A DNA stretch of 60,000 nucleotides from Cryptomeria japonica (taxonomy: Eukaryota > Streptophyta > Pinopsida > Cupressales > Cupressaceae), in assembly GCF_030272615.1 (NCBI RefSeq), contig NC_081411.1, positions 42,649,140-42,709,139 of the forward strand. Direction: 5' to 3'. The notes below the pieces were generated by a model that ran no database searches, was not told the DNA's origin, and saw only the letters and a list, made by a program, of their open reading frames with translations. The translations under genes and the position numbers were made by a program. Positions 1 to 10,749 of this stretch are shown piece by piece (position 1 is the stretch's first letter; each line of letters opens with the position of its first letter).

Positions 1-1
1 T

Positions 2-3000
2 CCTCATAATGGAGTGGACGTAATAGTTAACGGTGATCCTAATCCATTCATATACTACAATAACCTGAAATCAAAGACTGAGACCATCATTCCCAGTAAT
101 CGTGAGGCTGTTCCTTCATCGGCATACATTGATCCTGAGTCATTAAAACCTTCGACATCAAAACAAGGTGAGCTTAAAGGCAAGTTTTAGGACAAAGGCA
201 TGGGGGAATATAATTTAAATCAGACCATGTACTTACAACAAGTCATGAGTTCCCCAAAAGAATATGGAAGACCACATCCTAACAAGCGAATCTCCATCAT
301 GAGGCTCAAATGGGACCCTACTACCTTTCAAAGATGGGGTGAACTAGAAGAGGAAGATTTATACCAAATGCTTTTCAGAGACAATGAGGAGGAAACACAA
401 GATCACATCAATCTACCATGTGAGAAATATGGCAAAGGCTTCAAAATTCTACAAAAATTCGGGTATGATGGAAAAAGCCCTCTGGGGTTATGAAAGGAAG
501 GCATCATTGAACCTTTACAACCTAAATTGACTTTCAAGAAGGAACACTCAAAAGGACTTGGTTTCTTAACTTCCAAGGTCCACACTCAAAGGACAGAAGA
601 AGCCTTACAAATGAAAGCTGCCAAAATGCAACAAGAGGATCGCTATTCCACATATTCCAATGAATGGGAATGGGGTTCAGACAAGTCTTCCAGTGACTAC
701 GAGCTCACCGAGATATTCAGAGAGCCAGATGAACCCACAGAAGAAGAGGAATTTTATAACAAGTTCAGAGTTGGTCAAGAAACAACCCATGAGGATTCCA
801 CACAGTCCTTGTCTCAAGGTTCTAGGTTGAAATCACATAGGATGAGAACACCCATCCCAGAATGAGCTACTAGTGATGATAATTTGGATTCGCTCGCGAT
901 CGAGACTGATGAGGAGAGTGGCATCGATGACCTCAATAATTACCTTGACATACCCGAATATAACTGCATCTTCACTCTTAGCTCCGCTAATTTCGAAGAC
1001 ATTAATGGCCTTCCCCTTGTTCACCACCAACTCATTGACTGGGATCATGAAGGACCTGCATAGTTTGACACATTCCAAAACGATGAAGCTTTTATTGACT
1101 ATCTGGGGATATGAGATGATCTTCCCCCTGGAGACCATAAAGTGGGATACACTATAGAACTCAATAGCATGGCATATTTTGGTGAGGGTGTCGGACCTTC
1201 TAGTCGCAAAAATGTGAAAATAAGAACAAATCAAGGGTCTTATGGCGAAAACCACACTGTGGTGCTGTCTAACCCCAAAAAATTAAAAAGAAAGGACGTA
1301 TCTAAGGGCGAAAACCTCTCCGAGGCACTCAAAGATGGAAGGCTCGACATTCTCCCAGCATCATATGAGGAAAAGTCATCCATGTTGGTAGAGGAGACTA
1401 TCAGAACAAACATTGGTACAGAAGAGGTTCCACACAACATATTCCTAGCTCAATCATTGACAGAGTCTGAAAGGTCAAAATTCATAAGTTTCTTCAAAGA
1501 ACGACAAATCAACTTCACATGGTCATATGCTGATATGCCTGGATTGGATCCGGATTTGGTAATGCATCATTTGACAATCAAACTGGGGGCAAAACCAGTA
1601 AAACAAAAATTAAGAAAAATGCATCCACAAGTGGCATTACTAGTCAAAGTAGAACTTGAGAAGTTATTAGATGTTGGATTCATACGCCCAATCGATTATC
1701 CTGAATGGATCTCCAACTTAGTGCCTGTCAGTAAACCAGATCACATCATCAGAATTTGCACAGATTTCAGAGACATCAACAAAGCTTGTCCAAAGGATGA
1801 ATTCCCATTACCAAATATTGACTTGATTGTTGATCTCACAACAGGTCATGAAATGTTATCATTGATGGATGGATTCTCTGGTTATAATCAAATAAGGATC
1901 GCACCTGAGGATCAACACAAAACATCATTTACTTGTCCATGGGGAACTTTCTGCTGGAATGTCATGCCTTTCGGGCTAAAGAATGCAGGTGCTACATATC
2001 AAAGAGCCATGACTACTATCTTTCATGATCTCATGCACATAATCATGGAAGATTATGTTGATGACCTCTTTGGCAAATCAATAGACAGAAATACACATTT
2101 GGACATACTTTCAGTCGTCTTTAATCGGTTGGAAAAATACAAAGTAAGATTAAACCCCAAGAAATGTGTCTTTGGAGTAACCTCCAGGAAGCTCCTAGGA
2201 TTCATTGTATCCAAAAGAGGAATTGAAGCTGATCCAGCAAAAGTCAAGGCCATCTTGGAGATGCAACCACCAAGAAATATCAGTCAACTTTGATCCTTAC
2301 AAGGTAGACTCCAGTCCATCCGAAGATTCATAGCACAACTAGCAGATAAGTGTAATCCTTTTCAGCACCTACTACATAAAAACATCAAATTCAAATGGGA
2401 TGATAACTGTCAACAGGATTTCAAGATGCTCAAATATTATCTTCTAAATCCGCCAGTTCTGATGCCACTAGTTCCAGATCAACCACTGTTACTATACATA
2501 TCAGCTACTCCAATAGCATTGGGGGCACTCTTAGCACAACAAATTGCTGAGGGCAAGGAAAAAGTAGTATACTATATCAGTCGCACATTGGTGGGATATG
2601 AGCTAAACTACACACCAATTGAGCGTGCATGTCTTGCCATGGTCTTTGCTTCGCAGAAATTATGACATTACATGCTCACTCATAAGACTAAGTTAGTTGC
2701 AAGGATAGACCCATTGAAATACCTTCTCAATAAAGCAACACTTACTGGGCGATTGGCCAAATGGGTAATGATCCTGAGTGAATTTGACATCGAGTATGTG
2801 GATAGAAAAGAAATAAAAGGACAAGCCATCGCAGATCAATTAGCAGATGCTCCCATGATAGATGATGTTCCTCTAAGTTCAGAATTTCCAGATGAATCCA
2901 TTTTGACAATGTCACATGCAAAGCCATGGCAACTGTACTTCAACGGCTCATACACACAGCATGGGGCAGGAGCTGGCATCCTCTTTATAAATCCTCAAGG

Positions 3001-4675
3001 GGATTCTATACCAAAATCATACCGCTTATCATTTCCTTGCACTAACAATATAGCAGAATATGAGGCGTTAACAACAGGATTACGAATTGCAGTTCAATGG
3101 AAGATCCAGGAACTTCGCGTTTTTGGGGACTCCCAACTTGTCATCCGTCAAGCAACTGATGATTACCAAACAAAAGATGAAAAATTAATGCCTTATAAAC
3201 AAATGGTGGATGACCTAAAACAACACTTCACAAAGATAGACTTTGAGTAGATACCAAGAGAGCAGAATCGTGCCGCAGATGCCATGGCTACAATTGCTTC
3301 CCTGATTGATTTACCTCCAAACGAGACCCGCTATGAGTTCTTGGTGGATAACCTTTTGGTCCCTTCATATGAGATCATGCCTACTGAGACGATATGTGTT
3401 GTCGGTCTTGAATCCCAGTTATATGGTTCCATTTTCACATACCTACATGACAATACCCTACCTCCTGATCTATCAAATAACCAACGTCGCATTTTCATTT
3501 GCCAATCCTCTCGATATGTCATTTTAGCGGATATCCTATACCGAAAAGGTCTAGATGGAACTCTTCTTAGATGTTTAGAAAGCGATGAAGCTTAGATTGC
3601 GTTATGAGAAGTGCATGAAGGGATATGTGGTCCACACGCTAGTGGTCCTACCTTGGCCAAGAAACTTATCAAGACTGGATATTACTGGCCCAATATGGAA
3701 AAAGACTCATATCAGTTTGTCAAGAAGTGTAAGAAATGTCAAATTCATGGAGACTTCATACATGCACCAGCACAAGAACTTCAACCAATTGCATCTCCTT
3801 GGCCCTTTTGTCAGTGGGGACTCGATCTCATAGGCAAGATTCACCCTCCTTCTTCCAATGGTCACAAATTCATTATCACTGCCACAGAGTATTTTACAAA
3901 ATGGATTGAAGCCGTGCCTCTCACATAAATCATAGGAAAATAGATTGCTACATTCATCCTCAACTATATCATTTGCCGATATGGTATTCCTATTTCCATT
4001 ATCACTGATAACGAACATCCCTTCAAAAATCAGGATGTTCGTGAACTCTGTGACCGCTTCCATATTTCCCATCGTTTCTCCACACCATATTACCCCAAAG
4101 GTAATGGGCAAGCTGAGGCGTCTAATAAAACAATCCTTAAAATCCTAAAGAAGACAGTCGACGATGCTGGTCGTAATTGGCATATCCAACTTAATCCTGC
4201 ACTTTGGGCCTACCGCACAAATGTCCGCACACCTACAAGAGCTACACCCTATTCACTTGTCTATGGCACTGAAGCCATCTTGCCTATTGAGGTCGAGCTA
4301 CCCTCTTTACGAGTTTCTTTGCAAAACATCATCAGTGATGAAGACTATAGGGCCTCTCGCTTACAAGAGCTGGAACTATTGGATGGACGAAGACAAACTG
4401 CTTTTAATCATCTCAAAGCTTACCAACAACAAATGAGTCGCAGCTACAATCACAAGGTCAAGCCTGGCACATTTGAGGTGGGTGACTTAGTTTTCAGAGA
4501 AAATCCTAAAAATCAGCAAGACAGAGAGAAGACGGGCAAGTTCGAACCAAATTGGCTTGGTCCTTACATCATTACATCAACATATGGATCTGGGGCATAT
4601 CAGCTCTCAACTATAGAAGGTGAACCTTTGGAGGATCCTATCAATAGCATGCACCTTCGCAGGTTCTACACATAG
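2..4675 (+). pseudogene. Element A gag(end)-G-patch-RT-RNaseH-aRNH-integrase polyprotein pseudogene
   Basis: One frame runs from 2 to the final TAG at 4673 without a frameshift. Eleven internal stops interrupt it, starting at 188, 491, 863, 1061, 1112, 2291, 2663, 3248, 3593, 3926 and 3941. In order: a G-patch-like glycine-rich segment (about 419-560); reverse transcriptase with the Tat-typical INKACPKDEFPLPNID stretch and an intact YVDD (2054-2065); the degenerate gypsy RNase H (about 2426-2840); the archaeal-type RNase H (about 2925-3300); and integrase with an HHCC finger (about 3614-3745) and the D, D, E residues near 3824, 4006 and 4112. The first catalytic Asp of the archaeal-type RNase H is Asn (AAC, 2942-2944). 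The real C-terminus is the end at 4675, just before A-rich non-coding DNA. The element is dead. Confidence 0.9.
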
Positions 4676-4765
4676 CTCTTTGGAATAATCTAATTCAAAA
4701 AATAAAAAAAATAAAAAATTTCAAAAATACAAAAAAAAGTTATAAAACAAAAAAAATCGTTACTT

Positions 4766-4912
4766 GGTGAAAACCTGGCAAACAGGCGCCTTGTGACACA
4801 AAAAACATTGAAAAATCAAAAAAAGTAAAGAGAAATAATTTCATCCAATGGTGAAAACCACTTTGGTGGCGCCCTGGGCAAGTACCATGGTGAAAACTGG
4901 GTCACCAGCGCC
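4766..4912 (+). repeat. Three GGTGAAAA-hairpin-CGCC units with covarying stems
   Basis: Units are at 4766-4790, 4850-4873 and 4889-4912. Each reads GGTGAAAA, a 4-bp stem, a 4-5 nt loop, the complementary stem, then CGCC. The stems are CCTG/CAGG, CCAC/GTGG and CTGG/CCAG. The flanking words are identical while the stem bases differ in compensating pairs, which suggests selection for an RNA or DNA hairpin. They lie about 90 bases downstream of the integrase stop of element A. Confidence 0.75.
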
Positions 4913-5545
4913 ATGCGTAGAGACATTGCTCCTCCCTCTTTCAGGATTCACTTTCATCCTTTCACTTTGCACAAACTCACGACCAATTCAACCATAATAA
5001 ACTTATCCATTCCCATCATGGCTTGTTATTGATCTACCTAAGATCGGTTAGCCATTCATAATAAACCTTCCTTTTCACTCCCTTTCCATCCATAATAAAA
5101 CAGATCCTATCTGTGGCTAAGGCAAATCCTACGTCTAGTGATGGGTGTGGAATTGAGAACATCACATGTTTTGAGGAGTACAGTTTCTTCTAGTTTCTTC
5201 AATCTATCGGCACACAATCCGCAATAAAGCAACATTTGCATCATAGATCCACAATAAAGTTTCATCTTCTCTGCAATAAAGTATCAGTTTCATGGATTCA
5301 GTTAGTTTCAGATGAGACAACAACAACAATGGGCTTCAACAAAATCAAATCTTTCAACAGACTCAGACAACATTATGGTTCAGTGCTATCTATCCTCTTT
5401 GTGAAAGTAAACATTGTGACCACAATCAAATATGACTTTATACAAGTGACAAGAGACACTAAACTTGAGGACTACAGTGGATGTTGGTGTCGAGTCTTGG
5501 TTTTCTTTTGATTTTATCTTTTGGTGACATGTCTTTTAGCTTTTG

Positions 5546-5595
5546 CAGGATGTCTCTGACTAGTGATTCTATCTCCAGGATGTCTTTGACTAGAA
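5546..5595 (+). repeat. Short direct repeat, CAGGATGTCTCTGACTAG core
   Basis: A 30-bp unit at 5546-5575 is followed by a partial second unit at 5576-5595 differing by one transition in the core. It lies in the 3' non-coding part of element A. No function is apparent. Confidence 0.7.
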
Positions 5596-8360
5596 AGGCA
5601 AGGATGGGGTATCGTCACCTATTTGTATTTGCTATTTGTGGATTGTCTCTTAGTAATGCTATGACTTGTCCAAGGATATGAGGACACTGTGAGTCTAGTG
5701 TGAACTAGGGCATTCCTTGTTTGTGACTATCTTATCTCCATGCAAATAGGTACAATGACTTTCTGGGTCGAACATATGCCTCGATTGTCATAACCTATCT
5801 TGCCATAATAAAGCTCAATGATGATAATGCACAAGAAGCTCTTTCACTTTCATATCTTTTGTCTTCCATCCCCCTTTCTTGATTGACTTCCATCATCCTT
5901 CTCGAGTCCGCGTAGCCTGCTATCACATGACTGAGTATAATGACACACCAAAAACATTTGAATTTCATGTAGTTGCACCTGCATTACCACATATAAGCAT
6001 TTCATACATACATATAGATATCACAACTGCATCACATCCTACACACAACACCTGTTAGCACAATTTACATTTTCATTATCATATTCATTTGCATTACATA
6101 CATTCACATTTGCATCATGCATACACATATAAAACATAAAAGAACAAATATTGCATTTCATCATGTACATATTTGCATCCATATCATAACCATCAGATAA
6201 AAACAAACATCACATAAGAACATCTCATCACATAGGTACACATGCATATAGCTGCCGCAAAGATGAATCATCTCATATATATATATGAAGTGTCATGATA
6301 CAATGATGTCAAAATCATATGGCTACAAAAGCACTCGCAAGTGTCTACAATACAAAAATGGTACAATATTGATACATAGGGAGCCCTCTACGGCTATGAT
6401 GAACTCCCTCCCTCGGAGTTGCCTAGCCTCGATGGAATCTGAGCCCCTGAAGGACCTGCCCCAAGATCATCCTGCCTGTCCCCTCTATCTGGTGGTGGTG
6501 GAGGACCCATAACCCCACCACTCGATGCCTATCTCCTCCGGCTCCCTCCCATAGCTGTCACTATATGCGACAGTCTATGGAAGCTCCTCGCCCACTGATC
6601 TGCTGGCATTGCACCATAATAGAGATCTCACCAGTAGGCAATCTCCTCCCCTGCCCGTAGGACATAAGCATATCCTGCCCCTGTGTCCTCCGTTACCTGT
6701 CTCCCTGCCCTCAGCGTTGTCTCAGCCTTTGTATAATGCTGAATAGCCTAATCCCACTCCCGCTCAGTATCTCTGAGCCTCCTCCTGAGCCGATCCCTCT
6801 CCCTTTCCAACTCCTAGATCTCATCTGCTTGGCCCTGACAGATCTCCCTCATCTCTATCAGCTCATCCTCCTCTGCGTCAGCCCCCTCTGCCTCTACCTA
6901 TGGCTCCCCCTATACGGGTGCCTACCCCTGTGCCTGTACCTGTACTAGTACCTGTCGTTGTATCTGTCCCTGTCCTTGTACCTATACCTGTCTGGGACCT
7001 TGTGCTGCTGGCACCTGTAGCAGCAATCCTCTACGACCCCTCACCACCCGAGACTGTCTCTCCTCTCCACCCTCCCTCTGAGGTGCAACCCTCCTCTCTC
7101 CAACTACTCCCCTCCTCCTCCATCGGCCTCTGCCCCCATCACCTCCACCATCATCACCATCCCCACCACCATCTCCATCCAATGGCTCTCCCAGATCCGT
7201 CAAGCGTGGGAAGGGATGCTCTGCCCAGTATCTTGTGTACTCAGCATCCATGCCGGTATCTTCAATCTCTGGCCACATGTCCCAGGGTAGGGGCATCATC
7301 TCTACTAGCTGTGTAATTGCCTGATCATATGACAGCAAGGGCCCAAACTATGCCTGATCTTTGACAGTCCGTGGATACATGCCTGAGCCCCGTGGCATCC
7401 TCTGAATCCTGCCAAACTGCCGGCCAACCCTGTCCACTAGCTGCCTCTCGAGCACATAGGGTGTCCACCCAATCAAATACCTGCTCCAGAAGGTGTAAGG
7501 GAGCTCAACTGCATCGTCCTCCCACTACTCGCATCCTAGATATGGCCTCCATATGACCACATCAATATCATCTATCACCCATCGCTAGTGCTCCAACATG
7601 CCAATCCATGGCTGCGACGTGATCATATCATACAAGTGCACAAAGCTGCGTCCATGTCCCCTACCTCTGAAGTGTATCGGCCTCATCACTGGCAGATGCT
7701 CATAAGCCCATACCTGCAGCAATGTCACCTCGTAGCCCAATCCCACTGATCCATGGTATACGAATTGATGCAGCTCATAGTAGAGATGTGCCAGCACACA
7801 TAGCCCCAAAGCATATCTGGTGTGCTACATCACCAATGTCTCTAGTGCTCCTCCCCAACCCATAGCCAACCCTCGTGTCACCCTATCCGGACATAGGAAC
7901 CCACTGATCGCTCCTCCTACCACTGCTGGCAGCGCTAGCCCTGTGGCTGTCATAGTGTCCCACGCCACATGTCCTGCCCTCATCTTCAGTCCTGGGTCCT
8001 AGAATACTCGTCTCAGGGCCTCCCTATCTCCATCTCGATCGTATGGGATCAGCTCCCCATCAATCGGTATCCTCAGTATCCTGTATACATCCTAAAGGGT
8101 GACTGTCATCTCACCCATCGACAAATGAAAAGTACAAGTCTCGGAGTGCCATCTCTCCACCAGCGTAGTCAACAGTCCCATGTTCACCCGAAACTCAGGC
8201 ACATACAGAATATGTCTCAATCCCATCTCCTCAATAGCCGCTCGGTCCTCGAAGGTCAGCTCAGGTCACAACCTCTGAGTCGACGGGAATCTCTCCCGTG
8301 ACTCCAGCATCAGCAAATACTCCTGCAGTCAAGCAAATCACTCATGTCAGTCATAGTGGC

Positions 8361-8630
8361 ATTCCCTGTTTATCACAAAATGCTACTTTTTATCTAAATG
8401 CATATGGCATTCTATCCTAGTGACACTCACTATTCATCACCAAGTGTTGCTTCTATCCTAGTGGTACTCCCTGTTCATCACAAAGTACTACGTGTGTGAC
8501 ACTCACTGTTCATCACAAAGTGTTACTCACATTTGCACTCCCTGTTCATCACAAAGTGTTTCTCATATTTTAGTACTCCCTGTTCATCACAAAGTACTCT
8601 ATCTTGGTACTCACTGTTCATCACAAAGTG
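8361..8630. repeat. Minisatellite, seven copies of CTCCCTGTTCATCACAAAGT core
   Basis: Cores begin near 8361, 8426, 8467, 8501, 8536, 8574 and 8608, mostly 34-41 bases apart. The core is well conserved and the spacers vary. The array lies wholly inside the intron of the antisense PMD gene. Confidence 0.85.
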
Positions 8631-8763
8631 CCTTGATTTATCCTAGTCTTCCCTAGAGGACCTGCTTGAGTGTATCCTCTCAGCAGCTTATCCAATTAAT
8701 AGCATATGTTCATCATAGAACTACCAATTTGACCTAGAAGACGCAACTTCACACTTTTTAAAA

Positions 8764-9020
8764 CACAAACGCGCTTACCTGACATAAACGCACTTAAAGA
8801 CTGCACAGATGTGCCTGAAAAACACAGACGCACCTGACAAACATATACGTTCCTATGCTCTGCATAGACGCGCCTGGGAGACACAGACGTGCCTTCTTGG
8901 CATAGACATGATTGACCATCACAAATGCGGCCGCATTTAACATAGACGCAGGTTCAAACGCAGACGTGCCTGGCACAAACACAGACACGCCTGGCACCAA
9001 CGCAGACGCACCTGGACATT
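8764..9020. repeat. Minisatellite, about 12 degenerate copies of CAGACGCGCCTGGCA
   Basis: A roughly 19-bp unit with the core AGACGYRCCTG recurs from 8768 to 9018 and is best preserved at 8941-9018. It is CpG-rich compared with its surroundings, and several copies show CG-to-TG or CA changes. It lies in the 5' half of the PMD gene intron. Confidence 0.8.
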
Positions 9021-9286
9021 TTTGGACATTTTTTGGACCCTAGTCTAAGCGCATTTATTGCTCTACCTACCATGCATTAATGACAAAATTAAATGCGTCG
9101 AAGTACGAGGAGGTTTGGTGGTACTTACCAGCTCTCCTGCCTCTGTTGGCCTCTGAAATCGGCGAACGCTGTCGAATCTATGAATGAAAGCCATCGCTGC
9201 TGACTGCTGTTGTTCTATTTTCGCTCTGCAATTTTCTCTCGTGGATGTGTAGATGACAATGAGGATGTATTTTCCCCCGTGGTCTA

Positions 9287-9294
9287 TCTTATAG
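9287..9294 (-). promoter_or_regulatory. TATA box of the antisense PMD gene
   Basis: CTATAAGA on the minus strand lies about 93 bases upstream of the predicted ATG at 9194. Transcription would start near 9260, giving a leader of about 65 bases. It lies between the polypurine tract of element A and the PMD gene. Confidence 0.6.
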
Positions 9295-9524
9295 CCTACC
9301 CTACCCCTAGCCCTCATTTCCCGAGTCAGTCTTCATTATCCCGTGACTCTGTCACTCTATCCAGTTAGTCCATTCTATCCTTTTTTTCTTATCGAGAGAT
9401 TGTCTACAATCTTTTCAGACATTTTTTCATCCAATCTCTTGAGGGGGCATATCATTCCCATCTTGGGGCAACTCTGTATCAATTCATCTTATCTTCTTTG
9501 AAACAACGCGACAAGCCGCATTGT

Positions 9525-9541
9525 CTCAAAGAGGGGCAAAA
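9525..9541 (+). other. Polypurine tract of element A
   Basis: A CAAAGAGGGGCAAAA-type purine run lies directly before the 3' LTR start TGTAGACACC. This is the expected plus-strand primer position. Confidence 0.8.
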
Positions 9542-9609
9542 TGTAGACACCCAAAATTGTCATGTCTAATTAAATAAATATTTTTAATTATCTAAGCCTA
9601 ATTCTTCTA

Positions 9610-9790
9610 TTAATTAAATAAATCTTTATTTATTTAATTAATTCATTTATCCTCTTCTAGCCTTATTTCTCATTTAAATAAATACATTTATTTATTTAAA
9701 TTATCCTTTTTCCTAAATTAAATAAATATCTTATTTATTTAATTGATCCCACTTCTTCTATTAATTAAATAAATCTTTGTTTATTTAATT
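9610..9790. repeat. Four AT palindromes in the U3 region of element A
   Basis: Perfect arms are 9610-9623/9628-9641, 9672-9683/9690-9701, 9716-9727/9733-9744 and 9763-9773/9780-9790, with loops of 4-6 bases. All share the core TTAAATAAAT paired with ATTTATTTAA, and all lie upstream of the LTR TATA box. Confidence 0.8.
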
Positions 9791-9952
9791 TAATTCATTA
9801 ATCTTTTCTACCCATGACACATGTCATTCATCTCTTAATTCATACACTACCTACCGCTTTCATTATTTTATTATTTCTTTTACCTACCCTCTAATCATAG
9901 CCGACCTCCTTTTACACCTCTCAATCTTATCCCTCCATTTCATATAGTGTCT

Positions 9953-9965
9953 TCTATATAAGGAG
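9953..9965 (+). promoter_or_regulatory. TATA box in the element A LTR
   Basis: TCTATATAAGGAG lies about 410 bases into the LTR, the usual place for a core promoter dividing U3 from R. Confidence 0.6.
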
Positions 9966-10304
9966 ATACTTCCTTCATTATCTAACCCTAATCATTCATC
10001 CTAATGAATTTTATACACTTGACTACACTACGATCCTACTTGCAACCACATTCCGTTCTTTGTTGAGCTCTTGTGCACATAAAATCTGAGAGCAAATATA
10101 TCAAGCAAGATCAATGGAGATAGGAAGAATGGAGATCCAAACCCTATTGGACATGTGATGGTATAATCTTTGTGATTTCATTTGATTTGCATTGTCTTAG
10201 GTAATCTTCATATGTTATGGTGGATCTTTGTTGTTGTTAGGCTAGGGTTTTTGTGGTTGAATTCATTTAGCCTTTCAATATTGTTATTATTGTTATCCAT
10301 TTTC

Positions 10305-10745
10305 ACCATATACAGTGGGTATTCAGCCCCACTGTGGTTTTTCCCATTTGGGTTTCCATGTCAAAAATCAATGTGTCAATTGGTGAATGGTTTTTGTGGT
10401 TATGTTTGATATGGTTAAATTGCTTAATAGTTAAATCCACTTAGATATGATAAGATGATCGACAGTAAATGAAATGTGCTTTTACTATTGTTAGAAAAAC
10501 ATTTTGATGTTTTGGTTAAATGGTTTGAGAGTTTCAGAGCTATTAAATTTTTATTTTGATATGCCAGTCAAACCAGTAAACTGTCAATGGTATTGCAGTT
10601 TGTAGTTCAGTGTTTGAACCAATTAGTTCTGAGATTGGCTTGAGAGATTGTTCTAGAGGTTTGTGAAAGTTTAGTAAATTTTCTATCTATTGATTCACCC
10701 CCCCTCTCAATATTTGTTTGGATCCTTATTGATTCATCATATCAT
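10305..10745 (+). mobile_element. Fragment of another LTR
   Basis: The stretch contains TGGTTTTTCCCATTTGGG near 10335 and TTGATTCACCCCCCC near 10690. Both words recur in the same order in the solo LTRs at 55688-56781 and 58705-59799. No clean TG...CA ends or target duplication are seen, so it is a truncated or diverged relative. Confidence 0.55.
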
Positions 10746-10749
10746 CACT

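Larger units (their letters stand above)
4676..6387. other. Element A 3' non-coding region between integrase and antisense PMD gene
   Basis: No coding signal is seen. The stretch holds A-rich DNA (4690-4850), the three hairpin units described separately, a short tandem repeat with the core GGATGTCTCTGACTAG (5546-5595), and an AT/CA-rich stretch with repeated CATTTGCAT-like words (about 5960-6280). Position between integrase and 3' LTR is where Tat elements usually keep a long untranslated or accessory region. Confidence 0.6.
8323..9128 (-). other. Intron of the antisense PMD gene
   Basis: The donor GTAAGT starts at 9128 and the acceptor TTGACTGCAG ends at 8323 on the minus strand. Removing the intron joins exon 1 and exon 2 in frame. 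Much of the intron consists of two tandem-repeat arrays. No RNA evidence is available, so the splice sites are predicted from consensus and frame only. Confidence 0.75.
6388..9194 (-). pseudogene. Antisense spliced plant-mobile-domain (PMD) gene carried by element A, decayed
   Basis: Read on the minus strand: ATG at 9194, a 22-codon exon 1 (9194-9129), a donor GTAAGT, an 806-bp intron (9128-8323) ending CTGCAG, and exon 2 from 8322 to about 6388. The phase-0 junction keeps the frame. Exon 2 shows the aminotransferase-like plant mobile domain, with stretches such as ELIPYDRDGDREALRRVF, LHQFVYH, PVMRPIHFRGRGHG and WSRYLIGWTPYVLERQLV, then a Gly/Arg/Asp-rich linker and a coiled coil near 6750-6830. 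About 16 stops (14 TAG, 2 TGA) interrupt exon 2, yet no frameshift is needed. PMD proteins occur as host genes (MAIN/MAIL family) and captured in transposons. Orientation opposite to pol and the own TATA box imply a separate antisense transcript. No function is claimed beyond family membership. Confidence 0.85.
1..10300 (+). mobile_element. Element A: Tat-lineage Ty3/gypsy retrotransposon, 5' end outside window
   Basis: The order visible is end of gag/PR, a G-patch-like segment, RT, RNase H, a second (archaeal-type) RNase H, integrase, a long 3' region with an antisense PMD gene, a polypurine tract and a 3' LTR starting TGTAGACACC at 9542. Dual RNase H and extra ORFs between integrase and 3' LTR are known traits of the plant Tat group. 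The 5' LTR and most of gag are not in the window, so no target-site duplication can be checked. The right end of the LTR is only approximate (about 10300), because a fragment of another LTR adjoins it. All coding parts are broken by stop codons. Confidence 0.85.
9542..10300 (+). mobile_element. 3' LTR of element A
   Basis: It starts TGTAGACACCC right after a polypurine tract. A solo LTR at 13143-14136 (minus strand) begins with nearly the same bases, supporting the boundary. The LTR contains four AT palindromes, a TATA box near 9953 and transcribed-like sequence after it. The right end is uncertain because similarity to another LTR type begins near 10305. Confidence 0.75.

Noticed and set aside
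6736-8301. Plus-strand Pro/Leu-rich open frames
   Set aside because: They are shadows of the minus-strand PMD exon, which gives family-like protein over its whole length.
8361-9020. Possible CRISPR-like array
   Set aside because: Repeats are imperfect, spacers are themselves repetitive and short, and the setting is a plant retroelement intron.
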